This document shows, one piece after another, positions 42,706 to 53,504 of a stretch of DNA of 64,000 nt. Location of the stretch: positions 1-64,000 of the forward strand of contig CACJTN010000003.1 in NCBI GenBank assembly GCA_902596325.1, in the 5' to 3' direction. Made by a program: the position numbers and the translations under genes. The notes under the pieces are model-generated. The model was given only the letters and a program-made list of their open reading frames with translations. It had not been told where the DNA came from and did not search any database. How positions within the stretch are numbered: position 1 is the first letter of the stretch; each line of letters starts with the position of its first letter. The stretch comes from an uncultured Pelagibacteraceae bacterium. GTDB taxonomy: Bacteria; Pseudomonadota; Alphaproteobacteria; Pelagibacterales; Pelagibacteraceae.

Positions 42706-43442
42706 TAGGTGACATAGGAAATACAGAAACAAAAATTTGTTTACTAAACAACCGTTATAAAAAGATTAAAAAAATTACGTTAAATACCCAAAAGCTTTCA
42801 ATTAAATATCTAACGCAAAAAACTTTATTGATAAAAAAAAATTTTAAAAATGTTGAAAAGTTGCTATTTTCAAGTGTTGTTCCCAATAAATACAAAGTTA
42901 TTAAAAAATTTTTTAAAATTAAAACAAAAAAAAATTCTTTTGAAATTAAAGAATTAAATCTAAATAAAATAATAAATATAAAAGTAAATAAAAAACAAAT
43001 AGGTTCAGATAGACTGGCAAATGCAATCAGTGTTTTTAAAAAATATAAAAACTATATAATTATAGATTTTGGCACAGCTACTACTTTCGATGTGGTAAAG
43101 TCTAACAACTACATTGGCGGGGTTATAGCACCAGGTGTTCAAACATCTTTAAATAACTTATCTAGCAAAGCTTCGTTAATACCTAATATTAAGTTAAAAA
43201 AAATTAAAAAAATACTTGGTAAAAATACTAATAATTCGGTAATCTCTGGATTTTATTGGGGCTATATTGGACTTATTAACAAAATCATTTTTTTAATTAA
43301 AAGAGAATCAAAAATAAATTTTAAAATAATAGTTACTGGTGGTTTGGCTCATATATTCAAAAATTCTTTTGATTATAAGATTAATTTAAATAAAGATATT
43401 ACTATTAACGGTATAATAAAATTAGTGAGGTTATTGAATTAG
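42696..43442 (+). CDS. coaX: Type III pantothenate kinase
   Basis: DIGNTETKICL, GSDRLANAISVF, IIDFGTATTFDVV, GGVIAPGVQTSLNNL. Confidence 0.93.
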   Translation: MFLVGDIGNTETKICLLNNRYKKIKKITLNTQKLSIKYLTQKTLLIKKNFKNVEKLLFSSVVPNKYKVIKKFFKIKTKKNSFEIKELNLNKIINIKVNKKQIGSDRLANAISVFKKYKNYIIIDFGTATTFDVVKSNNYIGGVIAPGVQTSLNNLSSKASLIPNIKLKKIKKILGKNTNNSVISGFYWGYIGLINKIIFLIKRESKINFKIIVTGGLAHIFKNSFDYKINLNKDITINGIIKLVRLLN

Positions 43443-45101
43443 ATGAAAGATGAACTTCTTTATTGCCCATTAGGTGGCGCTGGTGAAATTGGCATGAACA
43501 TGAATTTGTTTGGATATGGTCAAGAAGATGATCATAAATGGATAATGGTAGATGTGGGTGTTACTTTTGCAGATGACTCAATCCCAGGTGTGGACTTGAT
43601 ATATCCAGATCCTGGATATGCAGAGGATAAAAAGGATAACTTTTTAGGAATTATTCTAACACATGCCCATGAAGATCACATAGGCGCGATAACACATGTT
43701 TGGCCAAAATTTAAATGTAAGATTTATGCTACACCTTTTACAGCTGCACTCGTTACTGAAAAATTTAGAGAAAAAAAGATTGATATCACATCTTATTTAC
43801 AAATTGTGCAGTTAGGTTCCACGATTAATTTAAAACCATTTAAAATTGAGTTTATTACAATGACTCATTCTATTGTTGAACCTAATGGACTTAGAATAGA
43901 AACTCCAGCAGGAAGTATTCTTCATACAGGGGATTGGAAGTGTGACCCAAACCCTTTAGTTGGAAATAACATGAATTCAAAAAGATTAATCGAAATCGGA
44001 AAAGAAGGTGTTTTGACGATGATATGCGACTCTACAAATGTTTTAAGTGTTGGGAGGTCGGGCTCAGAAAAAGATGTAAGAGATAGTATGTTAAAGATTA
44101 TAGAAAAGCAAAAAAAAAGAGTGATAGTTACATCTTTCGCATCAAATGTTGCTAGAATGGAAACAATTTTTTACTGTGCAGAAAAAACTGGAAGAAATAT
44201 TTCTCTTGTAGGAAGATCTATGCACAGAATTTATAAGGCAGCAAAACAATGTGGATACTTAAGTGATGTTATTGAACCAATTGATCCACGTGATACTAAA
44301 AATATTTCAAGTGAAAAAATAATCTATTTATGCACGGGTAGTCAAGGTGAACCCATGGGAGCTATGAACAGAATATCAAATTATATACATCCAGATGTAT
44401 TTGTCGAAGCAGGAGATACTGTAATTTTTTCATCAAAAATAATTCCTGGAAATGAGAAAAAACTTTATAAACTTCACAACCAATTAGTCAGAGAAGGTAT
44501 AAATGTTATTTCAGAGGAGACAGATTTTGTTCATGTATCGGGTCACCCGAATAGAGACGATTTAAAAGATATGTATGAATGGATTCAACCAAATTCCATT
44601 ATACCAGTTCATGGTGAACAAAGACATATGTTAGAGCATATTGATTTTGCAAAAAAGTTAAATGTTCCCCATCCTATTAAGGTAGAAAATGGAGATATTG
44701 TAAGAATATTTCCTGGAGATTCTCCAGAAGTTTTTGACAAAGCGCCTTATGGAAAAATTTTTTTAGATGGAAATATTGGGGTGGAAGAGGAGTCTAAATC
44801 TATTAAAGAGAGAAGAAATATTTCACAGAATGGACATTTAGATATTACTGTTATTATAACAACACAAGGAAATATTCATAACACGCCAATAGTTAATTTT
44901 TTGGGAATACCGATTTTAAATGCTGAGGAATTTAAAATTTCTATAAAAGATGAAATTGATAAAATAGCTAAATCATTTTCATTAAATAACAGAAAACAAG
45001 ATGAAAATTTTAAAGATGTTTTAAAAGTATCTTGTAGAAAATTTACTAAGGAAAAGACTGGCAAAAGACCAATAACCAATATAAATCTAGTAAGAATTTA
45101 A
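43443..45101 (+). CDS. rnj: Ribonuclease J
   Basis: LTHAHEDHIGAI metallo-beta-lactamase motif, beta-CASP region, SGHPNRDDLKDMYEWIQPNSIIPVHGEQRHM. Confidence 0.95.
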   Translation: MKDELLYCPLGGAGEIGMNMNLFGYGQEDDHKWIMVDVGVTFADDSIPGVDLIYPDPGYAEDKKDNFLGIILTHAHEDHIGAITHVWPKFKCKIYATPFTAALVTEKFREKKIDITSYLQIVQLGSTINLKPFKIEFITMTHSIVEPNGLRIETPAGSILHTGDWKCDPNPLVGNNMNSKRLIEIGKEGVLTMICDSTNVLSVGRSGSEKDVRDSMLKIIEKQKKRVIVTSFASNVARMETIFYCAEKTGRNISLVGRSMHRIYKAAKQCGYLSDVIEPIDPRDTKNISSEKIIYLCTGSQGEPMGAMNRISNYIHPDVFVEAGDTVIFSSKIIPGNEKKLYKLHNQLVREGINVISEETDFVHVSGHPNRDDLKDMYEWIQPNSIIPVHGEQRHMLEHIDFAKKLNVPHPIKVENGDIVRIFPGDSPEVFDKAPYGKIFLDGNIGVEEESKSIKERRNISQNGHLDITVIITTQGNIHNTPIVNFLGIPILNAEEFKISIKDEIDKIAKSFSLNNRKQDENFKDVLKVSCRKFTKEKTGKRPITNINLVRI

Positions 45102-45105
45102 AAGA

Positions 45106-46428
45106 ATGTATTTTTCAAAATCTTTAATCCCTATCCTTAAAAACAACCCATCTGAGGCAAAAATTAAATCTCATCAATTAATGTTAAGAACTGGGATGAT
45201 TAAACAGTCATCAGCTGGAATTTACTCATGGTTACCATTAGGATTTAAAGTCATGAAGAAAATTGAACAAATAGTTAGAGAAGAGCAAGATAGGATTGGA
45301 GCACAAGAAATATTAATGCCAACTATTCAGTCTAGTGAAATATGGAAAGAGAGTGGTAGATACGAGGATTACGGTGAAGAGATGCTAAGAATTAAAGATA
45401 GACAAAACAGAGAATTATTATATGGACCCACAAATGAGGAATTAATAACTGAAATATTTAGATCTAGTATCAAGTCATATAAATCCCTTCCTCAATTGAT
45501 GTACCATATTCAATGGAAATTTAGAGACGAATTAAGACCAAGATTTGGTGTAATGAGGTGTCGTGAATTTTACATGAAAGATGCATATTCTTTTGACTTA
45601 ACGGATGAAGATGCTCAACACTCTTATAATAAATTCTTTTTATCTTATTTAAAAACTTTTAAAAGATTAGACCTTTCAGCCATTCCTATGGCGGCTGATA
45701 CAGGGCCTATTGGAGGAAATCTATCCCACGAGTTTGTAATAATTGCTGATACAGGTGAGAGCAAAGTATATACTGATCGAAGGATATTTGATGTTAATAA
45801 TGATGAAGTAGCTTTGGATAAAAAATCACTAATGGATTTACGTAAAGAATACAACAAATATTATGCTGTAACTGACGAGAAATTTAATCAAAATGAATTT
45901 GATATTAATGTGACCTCTGAAAATAAATTAGAAACGAAAGGAATTGAAGTTGGTCACATATTTTACTTTGGCGACAAATATTCAAAACCGATGAACGCGT
46001 CTGTAGATTTTAATGGATCAAAAGAATTTGTAAAAATGGGTTCATATGGCGTAGGTGTTTCTAGATTGGTTGGTGCCATAATTGAAGCGAAATATGATGA
46101 GAAGAATGAAATCATGAAATGGCCGTTGGCTATATCTCCTTTTCATTGTGCAATTTTACCCCAAATAAATAAAAATGATAAAACAAATTTAGAAAAAGCA
46201 TTAAATATTCATGAACATTTAAAAAGCAAAAATATTGACACAATTATAGATGATACTGACGAAAGTATATCGTCTAAAATGAAAAAATTTAACTTAATTG
46301 GTGTCCCATTTCAAATTATTATTGGAAAAAAATCTGAGGATGACCTTGTCGAGTTTAAAGAAATCGGCAAAGATGCGACTAAAACAAAAATTGAAGAAAT
46401 TTATAAAATCATAATTAACAAATTATAA
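45106..46428 (+). CDS. proS: Prolyl-tRNA synthetase
   Basis: LMLRTGMIKQSSAGIYSWLPLGFKVM, ELRPRFGVMRCREFYMKDAYSFD. 440 aa, so the bacterial editing insertion appears absent. Confidence 0.97.
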   Translation: MYFSKSLIPILKNNPSEAKIKSHQLMLRTGMIKQSSAGIYSWLPLGFKVMKKIEQIVREEQDRIGAQEILMPTIQSSEIWKESGRYEDYGEEMLRIKDRQNRELLYGPTNEELITEIFRSSIKSYKSLPQLMYHIQWKFRDELRPRFGVMRCREFYMKDAYSFDLTDEDAQHSYNKFFLSYLKTFKRLDLSAIPMAADTGPIGGNLSHEFVIIADTGESKVYTDRRIFDVNNDEVALDKKSLMDLRKEYNKYYAVTDEKFNQNEFDINVTSENKLETKGIEVGHIFYFGDKYSKPMNASVDFNGSKEFVKMGSYGVGVSRLVGAIIEAKYDEKNEIMKWPLAISPFHCAILPQINKNDKTNLEKALNIHEHLKSKNIDTIIDDTDESISSKMKKFNLIGVPFQIIIGKKSEDDLVEFKEIGKDATKTKIEEIYKIIINKL

Positions 46429-46430
46429 AA

Positions 46431-47660
46431 TTGATCTCTGAATTAGAAAAAAAAATTACACTTAGATATTTGAGAACCAAAAAAAAAGAAGGATTTATTA
46501 ATATAATTTCAGCTTTTTCATTCGCTGGTATCAGTCTTGGTGTAGCTGTATTGATAATTGTTATGTCAGTAATGAATGGTTTTAGAACTGAATTAATAAA
46601 TAAGATTGTAGGATTTAATCCACATGTAATAATTAAACCTTATGAGAAAACTATAAATTTTAAAAAATTTGAGCAAAAAGAAATAAAAAAAATATCTAAT
46701 GAAATTTTAATAACGAATAGTGCAGAAGGATTAATTATTAATAAAGAGTACACCAAAGGTATTTTACTAAGAGCATATAAAAAAAATGATTTTAGCAAGT
46801 TATCTTTGGTTAATAAAAAAGAATTTATAGGAAATAAAAAACTTAATATTAAACACATATCTATAGGTAAAGAGCTTAGTTATATAATTAACGCTAAAAT
46901 TGGAGATAAAATTGTTATTATGTCTCCATTTGGTATAAACACCATTGTAGGTTCTTTGCCTAAGCAAGAAGCGTATATTGTCGACTCTATATTTGAAAGT
47001 GGATTAATAGAATTCGATCAAAGTGTGGCGTTCCTTAATATTAGAGATATTGAAGAGTTGTTTAATTTAGGTGTTGATAGTAGATATTTTGAAATTTTCC
47101 TTAAAAATCCAAAAAATATAAGCTCAGAGAAAAAAATTTTGAAAAATATATTTAATGAAGAGCTTATTTATACCTGGGATGAACAAAATAAATCTCTTTT
47201 TTCAGCTTTAAAAGTAGAAAGAAATGTAATGTTTATAATACTAACTTTAATTATAATTGTTGCAGCTTTCAATATTATATCTGGTCTTACTATTCTGGTT
47301 AAAAACAAGACTAAAGAAATAGCAATTTTAAAATCATTTGGTGTACAAAACAATTCTATTAAAAAAATTTTCTTTTTAGTGGGTTTGATAATTGGAACTA
47401 GTGCTACAATTTTTGGAATTATTTTAGGCGTATTATTTTCAATTTATATTGAAGAAGTTAGAGTTTTGTTAAGTAACGTTTTTGGTATTACTTTATTCCC
47501 TGAAGAAATTTACTTTTTAAGCAAAATGCCTTCGGAAATAAATTTTTTATCTATCTCAATTATAGGTCTAGTATCTATTTTAATTACGGTCATTGTTTCT
47601 TTATATCCAGCTATAAAAGCTGCAAATCTTGATCCAATAAAATCACTGAAATATGAATAA
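46431..47660 (+). CDS. lolC: Lipoprotein-releasing ABC transporter permease (LolC/LolE family)
   Basis: RYLRTKKKEGFINIISAFSFAGISLGVAVLIIVMSVMNGF; MacB/FtsX-type C-terminus. TTG start. Confidence 0.92.
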   Translation: MISELEKKITLRYLRTKKKEGFINIISAFSFAGISLGVAVLIIVMSVMNGFRTELINKIVGFNPHVIIKPYEKTINFKKFEQKEIKKISNEILITNSAEGLIINKEYTKGILLRAYKKNDFSKLSLVNKKEFIGNKKLNIKHISIGKELSYIINAKIGDKIVIMSPFGINTIVGSLPKQEAYIVDSIFESGLIEFDQSVAFLNIRDIEELFNLGVDSRYFEIFLKNPKNISSEKKILKNIFNEELIYTWDEQNKSLFSALKVERNVMFIILTLIIIVAAFNIISGLTILVKNKTKEIAILKSFGVQNNSIKKIFFLVGLIIGTSATIFGIILGVLFSIYIEEVRVLLSNVFGITLFPEEIYFLSKMPSEINFLSISIIGLVSILITVIVSLYPAIKAANLDPIKSLKYE

Positions 47661-48336
47661 ACCACTTATAATACTAAAAAATATTTCAAAAAAATTTGAA
47701 AAAAATAATATTAAAGTATTAAAAGATATTAATTTTACTTTCAAAAAAGGTAAGACTTACTCAATTATCGGACCATCAGGATCAGGAAAATCAACTTTTT
47801 TAAATATATTATCATTAATAGATAGACCGACTTCAGGCAGTTTATTTTTTGAAAGCTCGAAAATTGATTTCAATAATATTGAAAAAAACGACCACTTAAG
47901 GGCAAGTAAAATAGGTATTATTTATCAAGAAAACAATTTGCTATCAGATTTTAATGCCTTAGAAAATGTATATTTATCAAAATTGACAATAAACAATGAT
48001 TTAGTTACTGCAAAGAAGGATGCAAATAAAATATTAAACATGATGAATCTTAAAAATAGACAGAATCATTATCCATCAGAATTATCAGGTGGAGAAGCGC
48101 AAAGAGTAGCTATTTCTAGAGCCGTTATAAATTCCCCTGAAATCATACTAGCTGATGAGCCTTCTGGAAGTTTAGATCACAAAAATTCAAAGGAAATATT
48201 TAAACTTCTCTTTAAATTAAAAAATAAAAATAGAGTATTAATTTATGCAACCCACAATTTATATTTCGCAAAAATGGCAGATTATAAATTGCAAATTCAT
48301 GATGGTAAGATAAAAACTTACAATGCAAGAATTTGA
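47653..48336 (+). CDS. lolD: Lipoprotein-releasing ABC transporter ATP-binding protein
   Basis: GPSGSGKSTFLNIL, LSGGEAQRVAISRAV, ILADEPSGSLD. Confidence 0.93.
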   Translation: MNKPLIILKNISKKFEKNNIKVLKDINFTFKKGKTYSIIGPSGSGKSTFLNILSLIDRPTSGSLFFESSKIDFNNIEKNDHLRASKIGIIYQENNLLSDFNALENVYLSKLTINNDLVTAKKDANKILNMMNLKNRQNHYPSELSGGEAQRVAISRAVINSPEIILADEPSGSLDHKNSKEIFKLLFKLKNKNRVLIYATHNLYFAKMADYKLQIHDGKIKTYNARI

Positions 48337-51300
48337 AAACCCAAAAAAATTTACACATTTTAAGATTCATACACAATATTCTATATGCGAAGGTGCTTTA
48401 AAAATTGATGACCTTAATGCACATTGTAAAGAGAATAAAATATTAAGTTTAGGAATATCAGATACATCAAATTTGTGTGGCGCTTTAGAATTTTCTGAAA
48501 AAATTGTTAAAGGTGGAACTCAACCAATAATAGGAACCCAAATAATTTTTAAATCTGAGGATCAAGAAGGTTTGCTGACTTTAATTGCAAAAAATGAGCA
48601 AGGTTACAGAAACATGATTGAATTATCATCAAAATCTTATCTGGAGAATGATAATTTATCCAAGCCTCATTGTAAATTAAATGATTTATTCGATAAAAAT
48701 GAAGGTTTAATAGTTATGTCAGGAACAATAAATGGTTTAATCGGTAACTTATTTAATAAAGGAAAATTTGAATTTATAGAAGATATTTATAAAAAATTAA
48801 AAAATTATTATAGTGATAATTTTTATATAGAAATTCAGAGGCATTCAGATAAACACGAGAATTCTTTTGAAAAATTTAATTTAAATCTATCTTTAAAACA
48901 TAATATTCCCATCATTGCATCACATGAGGTTTTTTATATTGAAAAAAATATGCATGACGCACATGAAGCATTAATTTGTATTGGTAATAAATCTTATTTA
49001 AATGATAAGAATAGAAAGTCTTATACTAGTGAGCATTATTTAAAATCACATCTAGAAATGGAAAAAATATTTGAAGATTTGCCCGAAGCTTTGGAAAATA
49101 ACTATAACTTGCCATTTAGATGTAGTTTTAGACCGACGCCTTCAGATCCAATTTTACCAAATATAAGTTCTGAAAAAGACGGAAGTGCTGATAATAAATT
49201 AAAAAGATTATCAAACGAGGGTTTGTATAAGAAATTTAGAACTGTTTTCTGTAGAGATGATCAAAAACCTGAAGATCATGAATTATATAGCCAGTACTCA
49301 AAAAGACTAAATCATGAGCTAGACATTATAATTGAGATGAAATACTCAAGTTATTTCCTAATTGTTTCTGACTATATAATGTGGGCCAAAAATAATGAAA
49401 TTCCAGTTGGGCCAGGAAGAGGATCGGGTGCTGGATCTTTAGTTGCTTGGTGTCTGTTAATTACAGATGTTGACCCAATAAAGTATAATCTTATTTTTGA
49501 GAGATTTTTAAATCCTGCGAGAATTTCAATGCCTGATTTCGATATTGATTTTTGTGAGGAAAAAAGAGACTTAGTTTTTGAGTACCTAAATAATAAGTAC
49601 AAGGACAGCGTAGCACATATAATAACTTTTGGTAAGCTAAAGGCTAGGATGGTGATCAGAGACGTTGGTAGAGTAATTGGATTATCATATGGTTTTGTTG
49701 ATAGTATCGCTAAACTGATACCATTTGATCCATCCAGACCTAAAAGTCTGATTGAATGTATTAATTCGGAACCAAGATTACAAAAATTAATCAAAGATGA
49801 TGCAAGAGTTAAAAAATTAATCGACTTATCTCTTAAATTAGAAGGTCTAAACAGAAATGTTGCAACACACGCAGCTGGTGTTGTTATTGCTGATAGAAAA
49901 CTTACAAATTCAGTTCCACTTTATAAAGATACATCCTCAGAATTATTACTTCCATCTACACAGTTTGATATGTACTCTGCTGAAAATGCAGGTCTTATTA
50001 AATTTGACTTCTTAGGTTTAAAAACTCTTACAGTCGTAGATAAAGCACAAAAACTAATACAAAAAAAAAATAAAAAATTTTCAGTTGATAAAATAGATTA
50101 TGATGACAGTGAGGTTTTTAATACCCTTTCAAAAGGTAATACAGTTGGTTTATTTCAATTAGAAAGCTCTGGAATGAAAGATGCTTTAGTTAATATGAAA
50201 CCCACACATCTTGAGGACATTATAGCCTTGGTTGCTCTTTACAGACCCGGACCGATGAGCAATATACCAATCTACAATGATTGCAAAAATGGTTTAAGAG
50301 AACCAGACTACATACATCCAATGCTAGAGGATATTTTAAAACCTACATACGGTGTTATTATTTATCAGGAGCAGGTTATGCAAATAGCTCAAAAACTTTC
50401 TGGTTTTACCGCAGCTGAGGCTGATATTTTAAGAAAGGCAATAGGAAAAAAAAAGCGTTCAGATGTTGAAAAACAAAAAATAGGATTCATAGATGGAGCA
50501 ATAAAAAATGGAATTAGAAAAGATATAGCTGCAGGCATATTTTTAAAAATAGAACCATTTGCAGAATATGGTTTTAATAAAAGTCATGCAGCAGCATATG
50601 CAATTATTGCTTATCAAACGGCTTTTTTGAAAACTTATTATCCAAATGAATTCTTTTCCGCATCTATGACAATGGATATATCCAATCAAAAAAAACTCAG
50701 TGAATTCTATGACGAAATTAAAAGGCTTAAACTAAATGTAATAAGACCAAATATAAATAGTTGCTATGCAGATTTTAAAGCTGATGATAAAAATTTTTAT
50801 TACGCTTTAGGATCAATCAAGAATGTTGGATATGATGCAATTTCAAATATTGTAGGCGAAAGAGAAAAAAACGGAAAATTCAAATCGATCAGTGATTTTA
50901 TCAATAGAGTAAACCACAAAGATATTAATAAGTTACAATTAGAAGGTTTAGTTAAAGCTGGTGCTTTTGATGAAATAAATAATAACCGTGCGGCCCTTTA
51001 CGAATCTATTCCTAATTTAATTTTAAAGTCAAAAAGTTTAGATGATAATAAATTATCTAATCAGTTCGATTTGTTTAACGACAAAGGTGTGCCTAAAGAT
51101 GATTTTATTAACGATATTGATGACTGGAAATTTGAGGATAGATTATCAAAAGAATTTGAATCTATTGGCTTTTTTATTTCTGACCACCCATTGAATCAAT
51201 TTAAAGATATATATGGAGAATTTAAAATTGATAATTATGAAAATTTTTATAATAGTGACAATTTAAAAGAAGCAAAAATAGCCGCTACAATTTTGAAAGT

Positions 51301-51742
51301 ACAAGAAAGAAAAACCAATAAAGGTAATCCATACGCAGTAATAAAGTTTTCCGATCTTTCTTGTGTTTTTGAATTATTTATTTTTTCAGAGATTTTAGAA
51401 AAAAATAGAGATATATTAATAGAAGGTAGTTCTGTTCTAATAACGGTTCTCAAAACTATAAGCGATGACGAAAAGAAAACTAAGAAATTAAATGTTTATA
51501 AAATATCTTCATTAAAATCTTTATACGAAACTCCAATTAAAAATATTAAGTTTTATGTAAACGATCTTAATCAATTAAATAAATTGTCAGAACAAATTAA
51601 TGAAATAGGTAATACAGAAATAACTATAAAATATAAAAATAATGATAAATATATGGTTTTCGATTTAGATAATAAGAGAAAAGTAAATAGAAATTCTATA
51701 AAAGAGTTAAAAAAACATAATATTTCTTTAGAAATTAACTAA
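48323..51742 (+). CDS. dnaE: DNA polymerase III subunit alpha
   Basis: 1139 aa; PHP domain start, GPGRGSGAGSLVAWCLLITDVDPIKYNLIFERFLNPARISMPDFDIDFCEEKRD. Confidence 0.98.
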   Translation: MQEFENPKKFTHFKIHTQYSICEGALKIDDLNAHCKENKILSLGISDTSNLCGALEFSEKIVKGGTQPIIGTQIIFKSEDQEGLLTLIAKNEQGYRNMIELSSKSYLENDNLSKPHCKLNDLFDKNEGLIVMSGTINGLIGNLFNKGKFEFIEDIYKKLKNYYSDNFYIEIQRHSDKHENSFEKFNLNLSLKHNIPIIASHEVFYIEKNMHDAHEALICIGNKSYLNDKNRKSYTSEHYLKSHLEMEKIFEDLPEALENNYNLPFRCSFRPTPSDPILPNISSEKDGSADNKLKRLSNEGLYKKFRTVFCRDDQKPEDHELYSQYSKRLNHELDIIIEMKYSSYFLIVSDYIMWAKNNEIPVGPGRGSGAGSLVAWCLLITDVDPIKYNLIFERFLNPARISMPDFDIDFCEEKRDLVFEYLNNKYKDSVAHIITFGKLKARMVIRDVGRVIGLSYGFVDSIAKLIPFDPSRPKSLIECINSEPRLQKLIKDDARVKKLIDLSLKLEGLNRNVATHAAGVVIADRKLTNSVPLYKDTSSELLLPSTQFDMYSAENAGLIKFDFLGLKTLTVVDKAQKLIQKKNKKFSVDKIDYDDSEVFNTLSKGNTVGLFQLESSGMKDALVNMKPTHLEDIIALVALYRPGPMSNIPIYNDCKNGLREPDYIHPMLEDILKPTYGVIIYQEQVMQIAQKLSGFTAAEADILRKAIGKKKRSDVEKQKIGFIDGAIKNGIRKDIAAGIFLKIEPFAEYGFNKSHAAAYAIIAYQTAFLKTYYPNEFFSASMTMDISNQKKLSEFYDEIKRLKLNVIRPNINSCYADFKADDKNFYYALGSIKNVGYDAISNIVGEREKNGKFKSISDFINRVNHKDINKLQLEGLVKAGAFDEINNNRAALYESIPNLILKSKSLDDNKLSNQFDLFNDKGVPKDDFINDIDDWKFEDRLSKEFESIGFFISDHPLNQFKDIYGEFKIDNYENFYNSDNLKEAKIAATILKVQERKTNKGNPYAVIKFSDLSCVFELFIFSEILEKNRDILIEGSSVLITVLKTISDDEKKTKKLNVYKISSLKSLYETPIKNIKFYVNDLNQLNKLSEQINEIGNTEITIKYKNNDKYMVFDLDNKRKVNRNSIKELKKHNISLEIN

Positions 51743-51795
51743 AAAAAAGCTTGTTATTGTCACAAATTATTAGTAATTACCTTTTTTAAAACGCA

Positions 51796-51868
51796 CACAA
51801 TTAATGGTTTTATACCCCCGGTCCTGACTATTAAGGAAGTAATTGTGGAGGCATAACCGGAAAGAAAT
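51796..51868 (+). promoter_or_regulatory. Structured rpsB 5' leader (putative S2 autoregulatory element)
   Basis: Outer stem CACAATTA (51796-51803) / TAATTGTG (51840-51847). Internal CCGGT (51818-51822) complements ACCGG (51856-51860), about 8 nt upstream of the rpsB ATG, giving a possible pseudoknot over the RBS. Confidence 0.65.
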
Positions 51869-52651
51869 ATGAAAATACCAGAGATAACAATTCAACAACT
51901 ATTAGAAGCAGGAGTTCATTTAGGACACAAAACCTTGAGATGGAATCCAAAAATGAAAAAGTATATTTTTGGAAAAAAAGATTCTATTCATATTATAGAT
52001 TTAACACAAACACTTGAATTAACACAAGTTGCTCTAGAAAAAGTCTATAAAACTATAAGCGAAAATGGAAAAATTTTATTTATATCTACAAAAAAACAAG
52101 CTTCAGACGCAATTGCAGATTTAGGTAAAAGCACTGATCAATATTATGTAAATTATAGATGGTTAGGTGGTATGCTTACAAACTGGGGAACTATTTCAAA
52201 CTCAATAAAAAAATTACAAAAAATTAATAAAGACTTATCCTCAGAAAATAGAGGTTTCACGAAAAAAGAATTATTAAAAATGAGTGCTCAAAGAGATAAA
52301 TTAGAGAGATCATTAGGCGGAATCTCAAACATGAAAAAAACACCTGATTTAGTATTTATAATAGACACTAATTATGAGTCATTAGCTATTAAGGAGTCAA
52401 TTAAACTAGGTATACCTATTATTGCTGTATTAGATACTAACTCAGATCCAGATGGTATTGATTTTCCAATACCCGGTAATGATGATGCAAGAAGATCAAT
52501 AGATTTATACTGTAGCTTAATTAAATCAACTATTGTTGAAGCTAATAAAAATATTAAACAAACATCTAGCGCGGAAGACTCAAAGGAAAAAAACACTCTT
52601 CAAATTGAAAAAAACAAGACTAATGATAAGAGTCAAAGTCCATTAAACTAA
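51869..52651 (+). CDS. rpsB: 30S ribosomal protein S2
   Basis: [67 protein letters not shown]. Confidence 0.98.
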   Translation: MKIPEITIQQLLEAGVHLGHKTLRWNPKMKKYIFGKKDSIHIIDLTQTLELTQVALEKVYKTISENGKILFISTKKQASDAIADLGKSTDQYYVNYRWLGGMLTNWGTISNSIKKLQKINKDLSSENRGFTKKELLKMSAQRDKLERSLGGISNMKKTPDLVFIIDTNYESLAIKESIKLGIPIIAVLDTNSDPDGIDFPIPGNDDARRSIDLYCSLIKSTIVEANKNIKQTSSAEDSKEKNTLQIEKNKTNDKSQSPLN

Positions 52652-52652
52652 A

Positions 52653-53504
52653 ATGAGTGATATCCAAAAAGTCAAAGAATTAAGAAAAGTAACCGGTGCA
52701 GGTTTTAAAGACTGTAATAACGCTTTAAAAGAGTCTGGTGGTGATTTGGATAAATCTGTGGAAATTCTTAGAGTTAAAGGTATTTCCAAAGCGTCTAAAA
52801 AAATGAATAGACAAGCTAATGAAGGGCTAATTTGTGTAAACAAAAGTGAGAAACAAACCTCGATAATTGAAATTAATTGTGAAACAGATTTTGTGGCGAA
52901 AAATGACGATTTTTTAATTTTTGCTGAAGAGATTGGTAAAATTAACAATGAGGTTTCATCAGATTTAGATAAATTAAATAATTCTAAAATGAAAAATGGT
53001 AAAACTGTAAACGATAATTTAGTTGAATTAATATCAAAAATTGGAGAAAAAATAACTATTGGAAAATCCAAAACTTTTTCTAACATAAATCAAAAAAATT
53101 ATTTTTATTTACATTCCATTGTAAAAAATAATATTGCTAAATTAGGAGTAATAGTATCAATAGAAAATGATAATTATAACGAATTAATAGATAACTTTGG
53201 AAAACAATTATCAATGCATGTTGCAGCATCAAATCCTATTGCATTGACCGAAAATGATATTGACAAAGAAATTTTAGAAAAAGAAAAAAAGTTAATTAAT
53301 GAGGAGCTAAAAGATTCAGGCAAACCTAGTAATATCATTGAAAAAATAAGTTTAGGTAAGTTGCAAAAATTTAAACAAGAAAATAGTCTAATGTCCCAAA
53401 TATGGGTTATGGATACAAAAAAAAAAGTTTCAGATATAGTTAAAGAATTAAATTTTCCTGCATTAAAAGTTAAAGATTTTTTTAGGCTTAAAATAGGTGA
53501 CTAA
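52653..53504 (+). CDS. tsf: Elongation factor Ts
   Basis: [45 protein letters not shown]. Confidence 0.97.
   Translation: MSDIQKVKELRKVTGAGFKDCNNALKESGGDLDKSVEILRVKGISKASKKMNRQANEGLICVNKSEKQTSIIEINCETDFVAKNDDFLIFAEEIGKINNEVSSDLDKLNNSKMKNGKTVNDNLVELISKIGEKITIGKSKTFSNINQKNYFYLHSIVKNNIAKLGVIVSIENDNYNELIDNFGKQLSMHVAASNPIALTENDIDKEILEKEKKLINEELKDSGKPSNIIEKISLGKLQKFKQENSLMSQIWVMDTKKKVSDIVKELNFPALKVKDFFRLKIGD

Noticed and set aside
49372-49794. 140-aa minus-strand ORF inside dnaE
   Set aside because: Antisense shadow of a highly conserved polymerase coding region; no recognisable motif or RBS.
52643-53086. 147-aa minus-strand ORF opposite tsf
   Set aside because: Antisense to well-supported tsf; hydrophobic composition is what the reverse complement of Lys/Glu-rich AT-rich genes gives.
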